Assembly: GCF_001761485.1 (NCBI RefSeq)
Contig: NC_090774.1
Location: 186,001 to 250,000, forward strand
Origin: Yarrowia lipolytica
Taxonomy: Eukaryota; Ascomycota; Dipodascomycetes; Dipodascales
Direction of reading: 5' to 3'
DNA length: 64,000 bases
The notes under the pieces were generated by a model. It saw only the letters and a program-made list of their open reading frames with translations. It made no database searches and had not been told where the DNA came from. Position numbers and translations under genes: made by a program. Numbering within the stretch: the stretch's first letter is position 1; the number at the start of each line of letters is the position of its first letter. Below, piece by piece: positions 10,801 to 20,439 of this stretch.

Positions 10801-11192
10801 TGTATTTATTAACGAATTATGACTAGAACGCATAGGGTAAGTAATGGCCTAGTAAATCGCCAACTAATTGCCAACTAATTTATTAAGTTTTGAGCTCTCT
10901 AAAACGCCGGTCTTGTGGCAACAAATGAGCAAACAGGACAAACAAAAGAACGAACTGAAAAATGACCGCCATTCTCTACAACGAACGTGACTCCAGTGTT
11001 CGATATCATTTTTCACCTTTCGTTACCGTGACCACATATACTCAGTCCATGCCACGATACACTCAGTAGGGTAACGTCAGGGTAAACACCACCAAACATG
11101 TCTCATGCACAGATAGCAAAAAAATTCTGCATAGAGTTCAGCTCCCAAATGTATATAAGCACCCGCTCACCCACACCCAGTTTTCTTCTGTA
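10801..11192. promoter_or_regulatory. Spacer with U3 snoRNA promoter, TATA box at 11152-11158
   Basis: The stretch ends the phosphatase gene and leads into U3. A TATATAA box lies about 35-40 bases before the inferred U3 5' end, fitting a Pol II snRNA/snoRNA promoter. Nothing coding is seen. Confidence 0.6.
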
Positions 11193-11453
11193 AGTGACGT
11201 ATTCCATAGGATCATTTCTATAGGACATGTCTCTCATGACTTCTTAAAAGAAGCCACTTATTCAAACTTGGTTGATGAGATAGAACCTGCAAACCCCAGA
11301 GTGAGAAAACATTTGTTTGATTGCTTGTCCTTGTGACTCAGTCATCTTATTATTCCCGGCGCGCAAGCGTTCAAGGAGCGATGATCTTGTCCCTTTGTTT
11401 GAGCCTCTCCGGAGGAGTGACTTAGGGTGGGTTTGTATGGCAGTCTGACAAGT
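11193..11453 (+). ncRNA. snR17 (U3): U3 small nucleolar RNA (box C/D), about 261 nt
   Basis: The conserved U3 blocks appear in order. The 5' region with box A reads GGATCATTTCTATAGG at 11209-11224. Box C' is TTGGTTGATGAG at 11268-11279 and box B is CCAGAGTGAGAAA at about 11296-11308. Box C is GCGATGATCTTG at 11378-11389, and box D lies in GGCAGTCTGACAAG (GTCTGA at 11443-11448). U3 pairs with the 35S pre-rRNA 5' ETS and 18S sequence and builds the small-subunit processome. Ends are set by alignment to the yeast U3 termini as I recall them, so each may be off by a few bases. The box A region is continuous, so the U3 intron of Saccharomyces is absent here. The RNA is shorter than the 333-nt S. 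cerevisiae form. Confidence 0.96.
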
Positions 11454-11826
11454 CTTGAGAAATTCTTTTGTTGTTTCTGTGAGCACTTCCTAGGAGTCCA
11501 TGGTTACGTCACACTTAGATAGAAAAGATATCCATTAAGAACAACATTGAGACGAGTAGAAGTGCAATAGGTAGCAGCCTGGTACATGCGAAGTAAGGGT
11601 AAGAATACAATTGTATACCCTCACCAAGAGCCCACTCGGCAAAACTGATACCATGTAGTAAAAACAACTTGATCACAGACATTCTCTTGTCACGCATGGT
11701 GCGTATGAACTTCTCTACCAGTCTCACTCAATATACAATCAGTTAATTAAATAAATGCTGCACTCCCATTTCGAAGCACCGTTAGTATCTGGGAGAGATA
11801 GCCCCCAGTAAGCTTTTTCTTCTGTC
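11454..11826. other. Spacer after U3
   Basis: No supported gene. A 60-codon minus-strand frame (ATG at 11697, stop at 11515) ends in a hydrophobic helix and cannot be excluded as a tiny membrane protein, but nothing else supports it. Confidence 0.4.
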
Positions 11827-13947
11827 TTACAAGGTAGGCTTCTTCCAGTAGTACTGTTTGTGGACCTTTCTGCAAGACCGCACGCCAGCGCCGCCCTTGG
11901 TCTCGTTGACCAGTTTGACCCGGTCCTTATCCGAGTCTCGTTCGGGCACGTAGTAGTACTCCTCCTCGAGCGGCTTGCCTGATGCGTCTTTGCCCTCCCG
12001 GTGGATAATGCCGATGCAGTCGATGTCGCGCAGAATCTGCTGCAGCTGCGACTTCGGCACCATGGAGATCTTCGGCGAGACTGCCATTACTGTCTGTAGG
12101 GGTGTGCATGACAGACGCGAGAAGGCCAGGTGGTTGCACACGAGGTTTCGGATCGCCTTGAGATCGATCTTGGAAGGCGACAGGGGGATCTCCGGAGAGG
12201 GGCTCTTCTTTCGCTTGGGGGTAGAAGTCGCCGTCTTGGGAGTGGAAACACTCTTGGGAGTGGCAGCAACAGCCTTGGGAGTCGACTTGGGTGTAGACTT
12301 AGATGCGGCCATGGTCACCTGGGGCACGGGTGTTGTTTCTCGAGCATGAGAAGCCATGACAGCGGACGGAATAACAGGCTTGATAGGCTCGGTGGGCTTC
12401 TGAATGGGCTCAACAGGCTCGGAAGACTCGGCAGACTTTTCCGAAGGCTTCTTGACAGCCTTAGGCTCAGCCTTGGTCTCGATCTTCTCAGGGGCATTCT
12501 CAATAGGCTTGTCAGCAACAGGCTTGACGGTCTTATCAATGGCGACCTTCTCGGCATGCTTCTGCTCCAGCATTTTCGGCTTCTCAAGTCGTCCAGCAGG
12601 CCGAGTGACCTGTCGAACCACGTTCTGTCGAGCAACGGGCTTCATCACCTTAACAGTTTTGAGCACGGGTTTGTTGGAAGCCTTGGCAGAGCGTTTGGCC
12701 GAGGAGGGGGTAGAAGAGACTGTGGTAGGGGTAGAAGTGACAGTCGCAGGGGTAGAGACAGCAGGAGTCTGAGTCTGGTTCTCCTTATCAACGGCAGGAA
12801 AGCCAGTTGTGGCCTTGATGGGCTCCTCAACCACCTTCTGCTTCTTGCTGAAATGAGTGTCAGTATTCTTGGTGTTGAGATCAGTCTTCATGGTGTTGAG
12901 CTTGTTGTCGGAAACACTGGTCAACGGCACCAGCTCCTCATCGTCGGTCTCGTCGGTGGTCATTTCGGCATCTTCATCAGCGACTTCCTCGCCTTCATCA
13001 GACAACCGAATCATAAACCGCTCTCCTCGAACATCAACCAGGATTTCGGAAGCGTCAACTTCCATTCTGTCGTTCTTGAACAAGAAGGTGCCAAACGAGG
13101 AAGAAGAACAAGGGGCGTTCTCCTGACCATCTTTTGTCTCAGTGGAGGGCTCGAAAATATCTCCATACTTGAGTTTGGCTTCTTCAAGGAGAGTGACATT
13201 CTCAGTGGTTCTGAATACCCTGCCACTGCTCATAACTCGGCACCCGTTCCAGCCCGAACACGAAATGGCAATTACGTGACGCTCGAGGTCGTACCAGGTG
13301 GTCACATGGCGTCTGGAAATCTGTCGGTTGCTCTTGCTAAGCACAACCTGAGACTGCAGAGAGGACCGTCCAATGGCCACAGGGGGGTAGTACTCGCCCA
13401 TGATAGCGAGTAATTCCTGGGTGGTCGGCTTGGACAGCAGGTCTTTGTTTTGGTTGACCCGTTTGTCCATGATGAGAGAGTTGATTCGGTTGGGGGAGGG
13501 TCGGGTGAGGTTGACAATAGGGAGGGAAGTAAGAGCTGTTCGGGGCTCTCTAGAAAGCATTGATTGGAGATGGAGTTTGTCGACGGTGTCGGCGGCCACC
13601 GCTTCCGCTCCAGAGACATCGTTAGACACGTCAGAGTTGATGGAAGTCATGGTCACGTCCCCAATGTCATCTTCACTGTAATGTCTAGGACAAGGAGACG
13701 AAGGAGGGGGACTGTTCGTGTCATGAGAAACAGGACTGCTTCTGTTAGTGTTTGTGTCCTTGCCAAAGGCGGTTGCATGACTCCGTTTCACAGGCGAAGA
13801 AGACATGATTCCGGGCACAAGAACATCGTCACTTTCGTCTCTGTAGACGTGAGTGATTCCTGTGGTTTCTCCAGCCACAAACTTGCCCATTGCTGGGAAG
13901 GCAGGAAGCAGCTTCTTGGGGGGACTAGAGGGAATGGCCGTGTCCAT
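11827..13947 (-). CDS. FHA-domain nuclear protein, Tos4/Plm2-like
   Basis: The frame opens at 14043, but I choose the ATG at 13947 (706 residues, MDTAIPSSPPKK) because it follows a typical CA-rich leader (AAAACCACCAAC) and because the extra 32 codons would cover an ACGCGT promoter site. An FHA domain spans about residues 188-290, with the phosphothreonine-binding GR (193-194) and SRRH (211-214) motifs and a GWNG/NG loop. The middle is long, low-complexity Lys/Pro/Ser/Thr with many SP and TP sites. The C terminus (about 600-706) is a compact, conserved-looking basic domain (LKAIRNLVCNHLAFSRLSCTP, CIGIIHREGKDASG). Tos4 and Plm2 of S. cerevisiae are FHA chromatin proteins made at G1/S. The C-terminal part could alternatively be a winged-helix-like DNA-binding fold. 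Orthology is inferred. Confidence 0.7.
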   Translation of the reverse strand: MDTAIPSSPPKKLLPAFPAMGKFVAGETTGITHVYRDESDDVLVPGIMSSSPVKRSHATAFGKDTNTNRSSPVSHDTNSPPPSSPCPRHYSEDDIGDVTMTSINSDVSNDVSGAEAVAADTVDKLHLQSMLSREPRTALTSLPIVNLTRPSPNRINSLIMDKRVNQNKDLLSKPTTQELLAIMGEYYPPVAIGRSSLQSQVVLSKSNRQISRRHVTTWYDLERHVIAISCSGWNGCRVMSSGRVFRTTENVTLLEEAKLKYGDIFEPSTETKDGQENAPCSSSSFGTFLFKNDRMEVDASEILVDVRGERFMIRLSDEGEEVADEDAEMTTDETDDEELVPLTSVSDNKLNTMKTDLNTKNTDTHFSKKQKVVEEPIKATTGFPAVDKENQTQTPAVSTPATVTSTPTTVSSTPSSAKRSAKASNKPVLKTVKVMKPVARQNVVRQVTRPAGRLEKPKMLEQKHAEKVAIDKTVKPVADKPIENAPEKIETKAEPKAVKKPSEKSAESSEPVEPIQKPTEPIKPVIPSAVMASHARETTPVPQVTMAASKSTPKSTPKAVAATPKSVSTPKTATSTPKRKKSPSPEIPLSPSKIDLKAIRNLVCNHLAFSRLSCTPLQTVMAVSPKISMVPKSQLQQILRDIDCIGIIHREGKDASGKPLEEEYYYVPERDSDKDRVKLVNETKGGAGVRSCRKVHKQYYWKKPTL

Positions 13948-14742
13948 GTTGGTGGTTTTTGTGAGAGTGGACAGGTGGTGGTGGTGTTGTTGTAAGAAGA
14001 TGGGAAGTATTGTACGCGTTAAAGAGTGTGGGTTTGGGTACATGTGGTGTACCTAGTTGCGTATATGTATGAGACGTGACTGGCAATACGCGCGTCAAAC
14101 CTATGTGCGAATATAGGTTAATGTGATGGTAGGTAGGCAGTCTCTGAACCCCGACATAGAGACACAATTGAAAAAGAGGTAGAGATGACTGCCAATATTT
14201 CCCCCAGTTTACTATACTTCCATCTTTTAAAATCAAAATCCACCAAGTATCCGTAGAGTTACATTAGTTCGTCTCTAGCCCATGTTGCGCTACGTGGACC
14301 GTGTATCGCACGCGCGTCAAATCAATTTTGATGTTTAAAAGACATGAGGTTGAGAAGCGCTACATTTCGCTGCTTAAAGCAGGTCAAAATCGCTGTTTAT
14401 GTCTGGAAAAAAACTCTTATGCCTCGTTTAATCTCTTGTAACGGGTCTAATTACCTCCATCATACTCCTTCATCGCGTTACCACCACAACATATTACTTG
14501 CCCGCATGCATATTAGTTCGCGACTCTGATGTCATTTTAAACTTTCGTGTACATGTCCCAACTTGGCTGTCCGGGGTTAGGGCTCATCGGAATGACGTTG
14601 GAAAATAAGCTTTCTAGAAGTTGAGAGGTCACATGACTACACTTCCCAATTGGGAAAAAACAGTCCCCCGGCTCTGCTCCCAAGCTCTTTGAAAATTGAT
14701 TCCTACAACTTTTTCCTACATACACGACGACACTAAGCCAAA
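13948..14742. promoter_or_regulatory. Divergent promoter of FHA gene and RPL37 with G1/S-type sites
   Basis: It contains ACGCGT at 14014-14019 and two copies of ACGCGCGTCAAA starting at 14088 and 14310. ACGCGT is the MluI cell-cycle box bound by MBF in yeasts. The duplicated 12-mer lies between the FHA gene and RPL37. No gene is seen in the spacer. Confidence 0.5.
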
Positions 14743-15466
14743 ATGACCAGTGAGTGCTGACGGAATATTGAGATATGGAGAGACCGTGGAGAGCGACAGA
14801 CGGAATAACGACGACAAAAATTCGACGGGCGACATTCGACATGCGACGGGATACAGGACGGAAGCGTGGCCTCAATCGTTAGACGACATGGAGGTGGTGT
14901 AGTCAAGAAGGTGATAATGCGGCAATGTGTGGCAATGTGGCGAGACATTTCTGATGTGGTGTGCTTTGTTTTTGCTCACTGAGCGGATTTAACCAGGCTT
15001 CGATCATCATTGGTCATGTTTTTTTTTGAGCCATGGGTCACACGACCACCGCCACATTTGCCACTGCTTATCACTGTTACACCGTGACCCATCCCTTGTC
15101 GACTATTAGATCACGTTTCAGCTTGGTCGAGATTGTGTCCGTGGCGTTTGTGACGTTATTTTTGCCGCCGAACATTGAGAGCTCCAAGTCAACATTTTCA
15201 TCCAATACTAACTTTCAGAGGGTACCACTTCGTTCGGTAAGAAGCACACCAAGTCGCACACTCTCTGCACCCGATGCGGTAAGCGATCTTTCCATTGCCA
15301 GAAGAAGACTTGCGCCTCTTGCGGATACCCCTCCGCCAAGATCCGATCCTACAACTGGGGTCAGAAGGCCAAGCGACGACACACCACTGGTACCGGTCGA
15401 ATGCGATCTCTCAAGCTCGTTGACCGAAAGTTCCGAAACGGTTTCGGCAACAAGGCTTCCGAGTAA
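14743..15466 (+). CDS. RPL37: Large-subunit ribosomal protein eL37, spliced
   Basis: Exon 1 is 14743-14749 (ATGACCA), the intron is 14750-15218 (469 nt, GTGAGTG donor, TACTAACTTTCAG acceptor) and exon 2 is 15219-15466. The junction codon is AAG, giving [16 protein letters not shown]. The 84-residue product matches eL37 throughout, including the zinc knuckle C19-x2-C22...C34-x2-C37 and the [19 protein letters not shown] core. eL37 binds 5.8S/25S rRNA near the exit tunnel. The first exon holds only seven coding bases, a common arrangement in Yarrowia ribosomal protein genes. The intron is far longer than the other introns in this window and carries nested inverted repeats. The C terminus is slightly shorter than the 88-residue S. 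cerevisiae protein. Confidence 0.96.
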
Positions 15467-16403
15467 GTTAACCAGTAGGTTGATAAAAAATTAATGTATT
15501 GTACATGTGGATAGACCAGCAATGACGTAGCACGAGATGAGTGAATGAGCTGTAAAATATTTAAATTTGAAGCCGATATTGACTTCAGAATCAAGCATTT
15601 ACAGTAAGTAGAGAGAATAGGCTGTGATAATTTGCACGGCAGCTGCACCGAGTGGTGCAGTGGCGACCTCTGTGCTCACGTAGAAGTAAGGGTGCTAAGA
15701 ACAAACCCAGGTTGCGATATTGGGTACTGTACTGTTGAGTGAGTGTGGATGATTCATTGAGCATTACGTTGGGATGACTAGTGTCGAGTTTTGAAAGCTG
15801 AGATATCAAGTCCTGAAGTTTACAATGTACTTATACCCATCCCTTGGCGTATGGTGGCTTCAGCGCTGGACAAGGGACCATAGTGATTTCCCAGCAACTG
15901 CAAGTAGATGTATAGTATGGGTGCTCACAAGATCCGGATGGGACGTTGGTACGAGAACGAATAGTGGTACGAGTTCGAGAAGTAGTACACCGCTGGAGTA
16001 TCACTGGAGTATCACTGGAGTATCACTTGAGTATGTAGAGTGAGATGATACAGAACATCTACAGTATAAAGTGGTACAGTACAACTCGAGGGCTGATTGA
16101 AGAGGATCTGAAATTACGCCACATATGTGTAGTAGTTCACCTCAGGAAGCCATATCACCCGTCCTTCAAGTATAGCACTGTTTCCGAGAATATAGTCAAC
16201 CATGTGAAGATGATTTTTCAATGCTCACAGATCGAGGAAGGGATGTGAAAATTCTTGCGATCACCGTGGCTTGAACATGAGTTGCTGTGGATTGTATACC
16301 TGCTGCTGGTGCGTGCAAGTGTGATCTCCATCTCTTATACTCTCGCCCGGTTGTTGTCAAATGCATGATAAATTATTTATAAATTAGCAGCCTCCCTAAC
16401 GCT
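15467..16403. other. Convergent spacer, RPL37 to ATRIP-like gene
   Basis: No gene is seen. It carries an 11-bp direct repeat CTGGAGTATCA, three perfect copies at 15993-16025, followed by a decayed copy. Confidence 0.55.
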
Positions 16404-18656
16404 TCAAGCCATGGCAGCCACCGTATGGAGTTCAGGAATACCTATATCCTGTAGGCGACTGAGACAAGACAGAAAGAGCCTTCGGGTTAATTTTGGAATC
16501 CCGTCATCCTTCAATAGCGATAAGACCCGAATGCAATCTTTACTAAGCTGGGGATCGCTGTAGTTGTCCAGACTTCTAGTCAGAGTCTCCACGACTTCGG
16601 AAAACATCCACATTTCAGCGTAGGCAGGATCGGATATGTGAGATAGCGCAAAATCGGTCTTCCATAATAAATAGAAAAGTCGCATCACTTTTCTGCATGC
16701 CAGGATCTGGAACTTGCGAAGAGGCGCCACCAGCTCTCCATCTAGATCGTTGAGAATCTTGGACCAAGGAATAAGAGGTTCTGAGGGCGATCTCATCCCG
16801 TCACTGTATCCCTTGACGTTGAGATCGAACCCAACACAGTAAAATCGATCTTTTGGGGCCGTCAATTTGGCGCTAAAGGGGGTAATCTTTTGTTTGGTCT
16901 CTAGAGACTCTGTGACTTCAGGGTCGGGATTAAACTCGGCCACAATGGTACATAAGATGTCCATGGAGTCGCATCTGAGAGTGGCTATCGACAGATTATT
17001 GAGAAAGACACACATCTTAATCAAACTGGTAACATCCTTTTCTCTGGGACTACCTCGAGTCCATTGATTGTACTGTAACTCGACGTAGTTTCTCAGAAAC
17101 CGAACCACGTGGCATGCTGTCGCGTACATATTGTAGCAGATATCGGCCTGGAAATTGCTTGAAGTACGGAATGACTGCTCCGCAAGAGTGCTGTCAAAAT
17201 TCATCCAGTCAGGCTTGATTCCTCTTCTTCGTGCAGCAGCTCTTCTTGCCCTGGAGGACTTCTTACGGCCCTTCTCTTCAGACACTTCAGGAGTAATGTT
17301 CTGATCAACCTGCCAGAGAGGCCGTGTATCCTCCAACAGGCGACACTTGATGACCCATTCACAGAGAACAGTTATATCTGCAGCTGGAATCAGATGTGTT
17401 CCTGGTGCCACAATCGAGGTATAGATGTTGTTTAGTACCTCCACGTTCAGATTGGCTTCTCGAAGGTAATGGAAGGGTTGGGCCATGTCAAAATGATTCA
17501 AATTGTTGATATTGTCTAGTAGAGCGTCCTTCATTGTCTTGATAACCCCATCCAAAGCCTTATCGTCTTGAAGATAGAACGGCAAAGCCGGTGTTTCGGC
17601 CACGATCTCGCCCTGGGGAATCTTTTGTTTGGTATAAAAGTACTCAGCAACAATATCTGCGTATCGGGTACTCTGAACGTGTTTCCAGGATGCCTCGTTT
17701 GTGCCCTTGAAAACGACAGCCTTTGAAGTCATCTTGGGTCGTGCCTCAGTAGTCAAGACGACATCAATGTCGTTGAAATCCGTATCAATGTCGTCAATCA
17801 GATCAATAGTCTCGTTTTCCATATTGCTTGGCGCTCGTTTGTGACCATTGCCATTCCCCTGTCTATGAGTGTTTCTCTTGTCAGCCATTGTCGGTCTGGC
17901 TGACTTGCTGAACCGTGGTCCGTCAAGATCGGGGAAATCAGCCTCTTCTTCCTCGTTCAGGTCAATCGTCGCCACTTTGGCTGCTCTCTTGGGCAACATG
18001 GCGCCCCATTCGTCAGCCCCCGAGATTTTCCGCTTTCGGGGGTTGTCCGATTCTCGAGTCACATTGGTCACGCTGTGGTCCCTGGAACTGCGTGACCTCT
18101 GAGTACCGGGCTTGTGGACACTGCTCCTAGACTCCTTGTTGGTGATCTCGAGCTCCTGTTGTAGAAATGCAAAATTGGAGTTCTGTCTCTCCACCTCCAG
18201 CTGTAGAGCCTTGACCTTCTCTTCCAGCTCTGCAGTGACCGATATGTGCTGTTTTTTAGCCATTGCAAGCTCGTGGTTGTGTCGTGCTGTTGCTGTGGCC
18301 AGTTTGTTCTCGGCCAGACGCATTAGATCCTGCTGCTTGGTCTGTTCTCGCTTCAGCTCCTTGTTTTCTATGTCCAGCTGTTTGTACATGATCTCGGCAT
18401 CTTTGGGGTTCAGGTCCGGGGCCATCATCGTAATGTCTGCCTGGATTCGTGTTTCCGACGCGTCCGTTCTTGCGGAGTCCTTGCGGACATCTCTCTTGGC
18501 TGTGGGGATACTCCTGGTATCTGCTCGAGTTGGTGGAGCGATGGGTTTGCTCATCTGGGACGCCATGGCCAAGCCCGAGTCGATTTCATCGAAAAAGTCG
18601 TCGTCAAACTCGACGTCCAGCTTGGACAGCTGGGCGTTTAGAGACAACGGCAGCAT
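16404..18656 (-). CDS. ATRIP/Ddc2/Rad26-like DNA-damage checkpoint protein
   Basis: The frame opens upstream, but the first in-frame ATG is at 18656, giving 750 residues. Residues about 16-30 are a short acidic helix (EFDDDFFDEIDSGLA), resembling the RPA70-binding checkpoint recruitment motif of ATRIP. A coiled coil follows at about 83-175 (DIENKELKREQTKQQDLM, LEEKVKALQLEVERQ). Then come basic, KR-rich stretches and a long helical C-terminal half (VVAEFNPDPEVTES..., FQILACRKVMRLFYLLW). That layout is the one known for ATRIP, Rad26 and Ddc2, which bring the ATR/Mec1 kinase to RPA-coated single-stranded DNA. The match is by architecture more than by strong sequence identity. A different coiled-coil nuclear protein is possible. 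A short out-of-frame ATG lies five bases before the chosen start. Confidence 0.65.
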   Translation of the reverse strand: MLPLSLNAQLSKLDVEFDDDFFDEIDSGLAMASQMSKPIAPPTRADTRSIPTAKRDVRKDSARTDASETRIQADITMMAPDLNPKDAEIMYKQLDIENKELKREQTKQQDLMRLAENKLATATARHNHELAMAKKQHISVTAELEEKVKALQLEVERQNSNFAFLQQELEITNKESRSSVHKPGTQRSRSSRDHSVTNVTRESDNPRKRKISGADEWGAMLPKRAAKVATIDLNEEEEADFPDLDGPRFSKSARPTMADKRNTHRQGNGNGHKRAPSNMENETIDLIDDIDTDFNDIDVVLTTEARPKMTSKAVVFKGTNEASWKHVQSTRYADIVAEYFYTKQKIPQGEIVAETPALPFYLQDDKALDGVIKTMKDALLDNINNLNHFDMAQPFHYLREANLNVEVLNNIYTSIVAPGTHLIPAADITVLCEWVIKCRLLEDTRPLWQVDQNITPEVSEEKGRKKSSRARRAAARRRGIKPDWMNFDSTLAEQSFRTSSNFQADICYNMYATACHVVRFLRNYVELQYNQWTRGSPREKDVTSLIKMCVFLNNLSIATLRCDSMDILCTIVAEFNPDPEVTESLETKQKITPFSAKLTAPKDRFYCVGFDLNVKGYSDGMRSPSEPLIPWSKILNDLDGELVAPLRKFQILACRKVMRLFYLLWKTDFALSHISDPAYAEMWMFSEVVETLTRSLDNYSDPQLSKDCIRVLSLLKDDGIPKLTRRLFLSCLSRLQDIGIPELHTVAAMA

Positions 18657-19662
18657 GGCATGTGGTTGGCGTGTGGCGGTGTCGAGTATATCCAGTGGTT
18701 TGTCAACAAAGTTGGGAGGTGTACCCACCGCGCATATGCATGTTGCACTTCCGATTTTGGGTGTGAACGTGCCAAAGCAGGATCAGGTCGTAAAAGTGAG
18801 TGAGTTTGGGAAGTTTGACAAGTAGCCGAGTACAGTATAGCTGTGGTTCATCTGGAGATATATTATGTCTTCTTTATATCACTGTTTTCCCACTACAAAT
18901 TATTCAACCGGGGTCTGAGTTGTATGCACCTACACCTTACAATTATGCCTGTCTCACATGGTAGATTGGAACTTGTCGTTGTTGAGCGGTAAGATGTTAT
19001 TACTGTGATAAATGTGCTTGTACCTTCTTGTGGATGACTACTTGCAGTTGGCCAAGAACTACACCCTTTTCTCGCCGCTGTATTCTTCGTCATCGTCACA
19101 ACACCCCACTTTCTTCATACTGTACATCTCAAACGTCCGGTGTCGGCATAGACAATCTAAGGCGATGTAGGTGCTGATGGATACAGGCAGTACACCATTC
19201 GTTCTATGACTTGGTTACGAAGTACAATACTCGTAGTGGTTCCTATCCCGCTTAAGATATATCTCAGTCGAATCAAAAGTAGTTACTTCAGCTACTGTGC
19301 GGACTTCCTCTTTGTCTAACTCGCAGTCTGGGCACAAGACCATGTTTTTAGAGGTTGATAAAAGCTAGATTGACGTGACTCAACAGATATGTACCCGAGA
19401 AGACGAGCTATGAGGTGGGGAAGTTGGCCGATCGAAGTGAAATGTCACTTGACAACTGATGGACAAAAAACGGACCCAATAATCGCCCCATATCGGCTCT
19501 GTATACTCACCGTATCGCCACTCCCCCACAACCTCGGGTCCCAATCCCAACCTCCATCACGGCTATCAAAAGCTTAATTGAAAAGTTGATATTTTTTCAG
19601 CACTATTTCGAAAACCCAGTTGAAAAGCATTTTCCAAACCCCACACACTCATACACACGAAA
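18657..19662. other. Divergent spacer, ATRIP-like gene and EMG1
   Basis: About 1 kb serving two divergent promoters. An A/T-rich block with ATATTTTTTCAG at 19590-19601 lies about 65 bp before the EMG1 start. No gene is seen. Confidence 0.45.
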
Positions 19663-20439
19663 ATGAAGAAGGAGGCCAAGCCAGTGAAGCCCAACGACAA
19701 GCCTAACGACTTGCAGGCGTCCAAGAAGGACAACAAGATCGAAAACCCCTCGTTCGTGCCCGAACAGCCCAAGCCTCTGTCATCAAAGGACAAGGACACA
19801 AAGCGACTCATTGTCGTTCTGTCCCAGGCCTGTCTGGAAACTCACAAGATCCCTTCTTCTGGAGGCGACAAGTATGCACTGCTCAACTGTGACGACCACC
19901 AGGGTCTTCTGAAGCGAATGCAGCGAGATATCGCTGAGGCCCGGCCCGACATTACCCATCAGTGTCTGCTGACTCTTCTGGACTCTCCCATCTCCAAGGC
20001 TGGCAAGCTACAGGTTTACATTTCCACCGCGCGAAACGTGCTCATCGAAGTGAATCCCTGTGTTCGAATCCCCCGAACTTTCAAGCGATTCTCCGGTCTC
20101 ATGGTCCAGCTACTGCACGAGCTGTCTATCCGATCGGTCAACTCGGAGGAGAAGCTGCTCAAGGTGATCAAGAACCCTATCACCGACCATCTGCCCCACA
20201 AGTGCCGAAAGGTGACACTGTCGTTCGACGCACCTGTGGTCAAGACCCAGGACTACATTGAGAAGTTGGATGATGACGAGAGCATTTGTGTGTTTGTGGG
20301 AGCCATGGCTCGAGGAAAGGATTCTTTTGCCGACGAGTTTGTCGACGAGAAGATTGGTCTGTCTAACTACCCTCTTTCGGCCTCGGTGGCCTGCTCAAAG
20401 TTCTGCCATGGAGCTGAGGACGCCTGGGGCATCCAGTAA
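19663..20439 (+). CDS. EMG1: 18S rRNA pseudouridine N1-methyltransferase Emg1/Nep1
   Basis: A 258-residue single-exon protein. Residues 1-45 are a lysine-rich nucleolar-type tail, and residues about 48-258 form the SPOUT-class Nep1 domain. Family landmarks are all present: [76 protein letters not shown], and the knotted SAM site segment [13 protein letters not shown]...[24 protein letters not shown]. Emg1 methylates the hypermodified pseudouridine of helix 35 in 18S rRNA and is needed for 40S assembly independently of catalysis. It belongs functionally with U3, UTP15, UTP11 and HAS1 elsewhere in the window. Confidence 0.97.
   Translation: MKKEAKPVKPNDKPNDLQASKKDNKIENPSFVPEQPKPLSSKDKDTKRLIVVLSQACLETHKIPSSGGDKYALLNCDDHQGLLKRMQRDIAEARPDITHQCLLTLLDSPISKAGKLQVYISTARNVLIEVNPCVRIPRTFKRFSGLMVQLLHELSIRSVNSEEKLLKVIKNPITDHLPHKCRKVTLSFDAPVVKTQDYIEKLDDDESICVFVGAMARGKDSFADEFVDEKIGLSNYPLSASVACSKFCHGAEDAWGIQ

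Noticed and set aside
11262-11486. 74-codon minus-strand frame
   Set aside because: It lies inside the U3 snoRNA and begins with GTG.
12130-13413. 427-codon plus-strand frame
   Set aside because: Antisense shadow of the FHA gene, Leu/Gly/Arg-rich, no domain.
15033-15494. 153-codon plus-strand frame with an ATG
   Set aside because: It covers the RPL37 intron and reads the RPL37 exon in the wrong frame.
18112-18825. 237-codon plus-strand frame
   Set aside because: Antisense to the coiled-coil part of the ATRIP-like gene; Ser-rich shadow.
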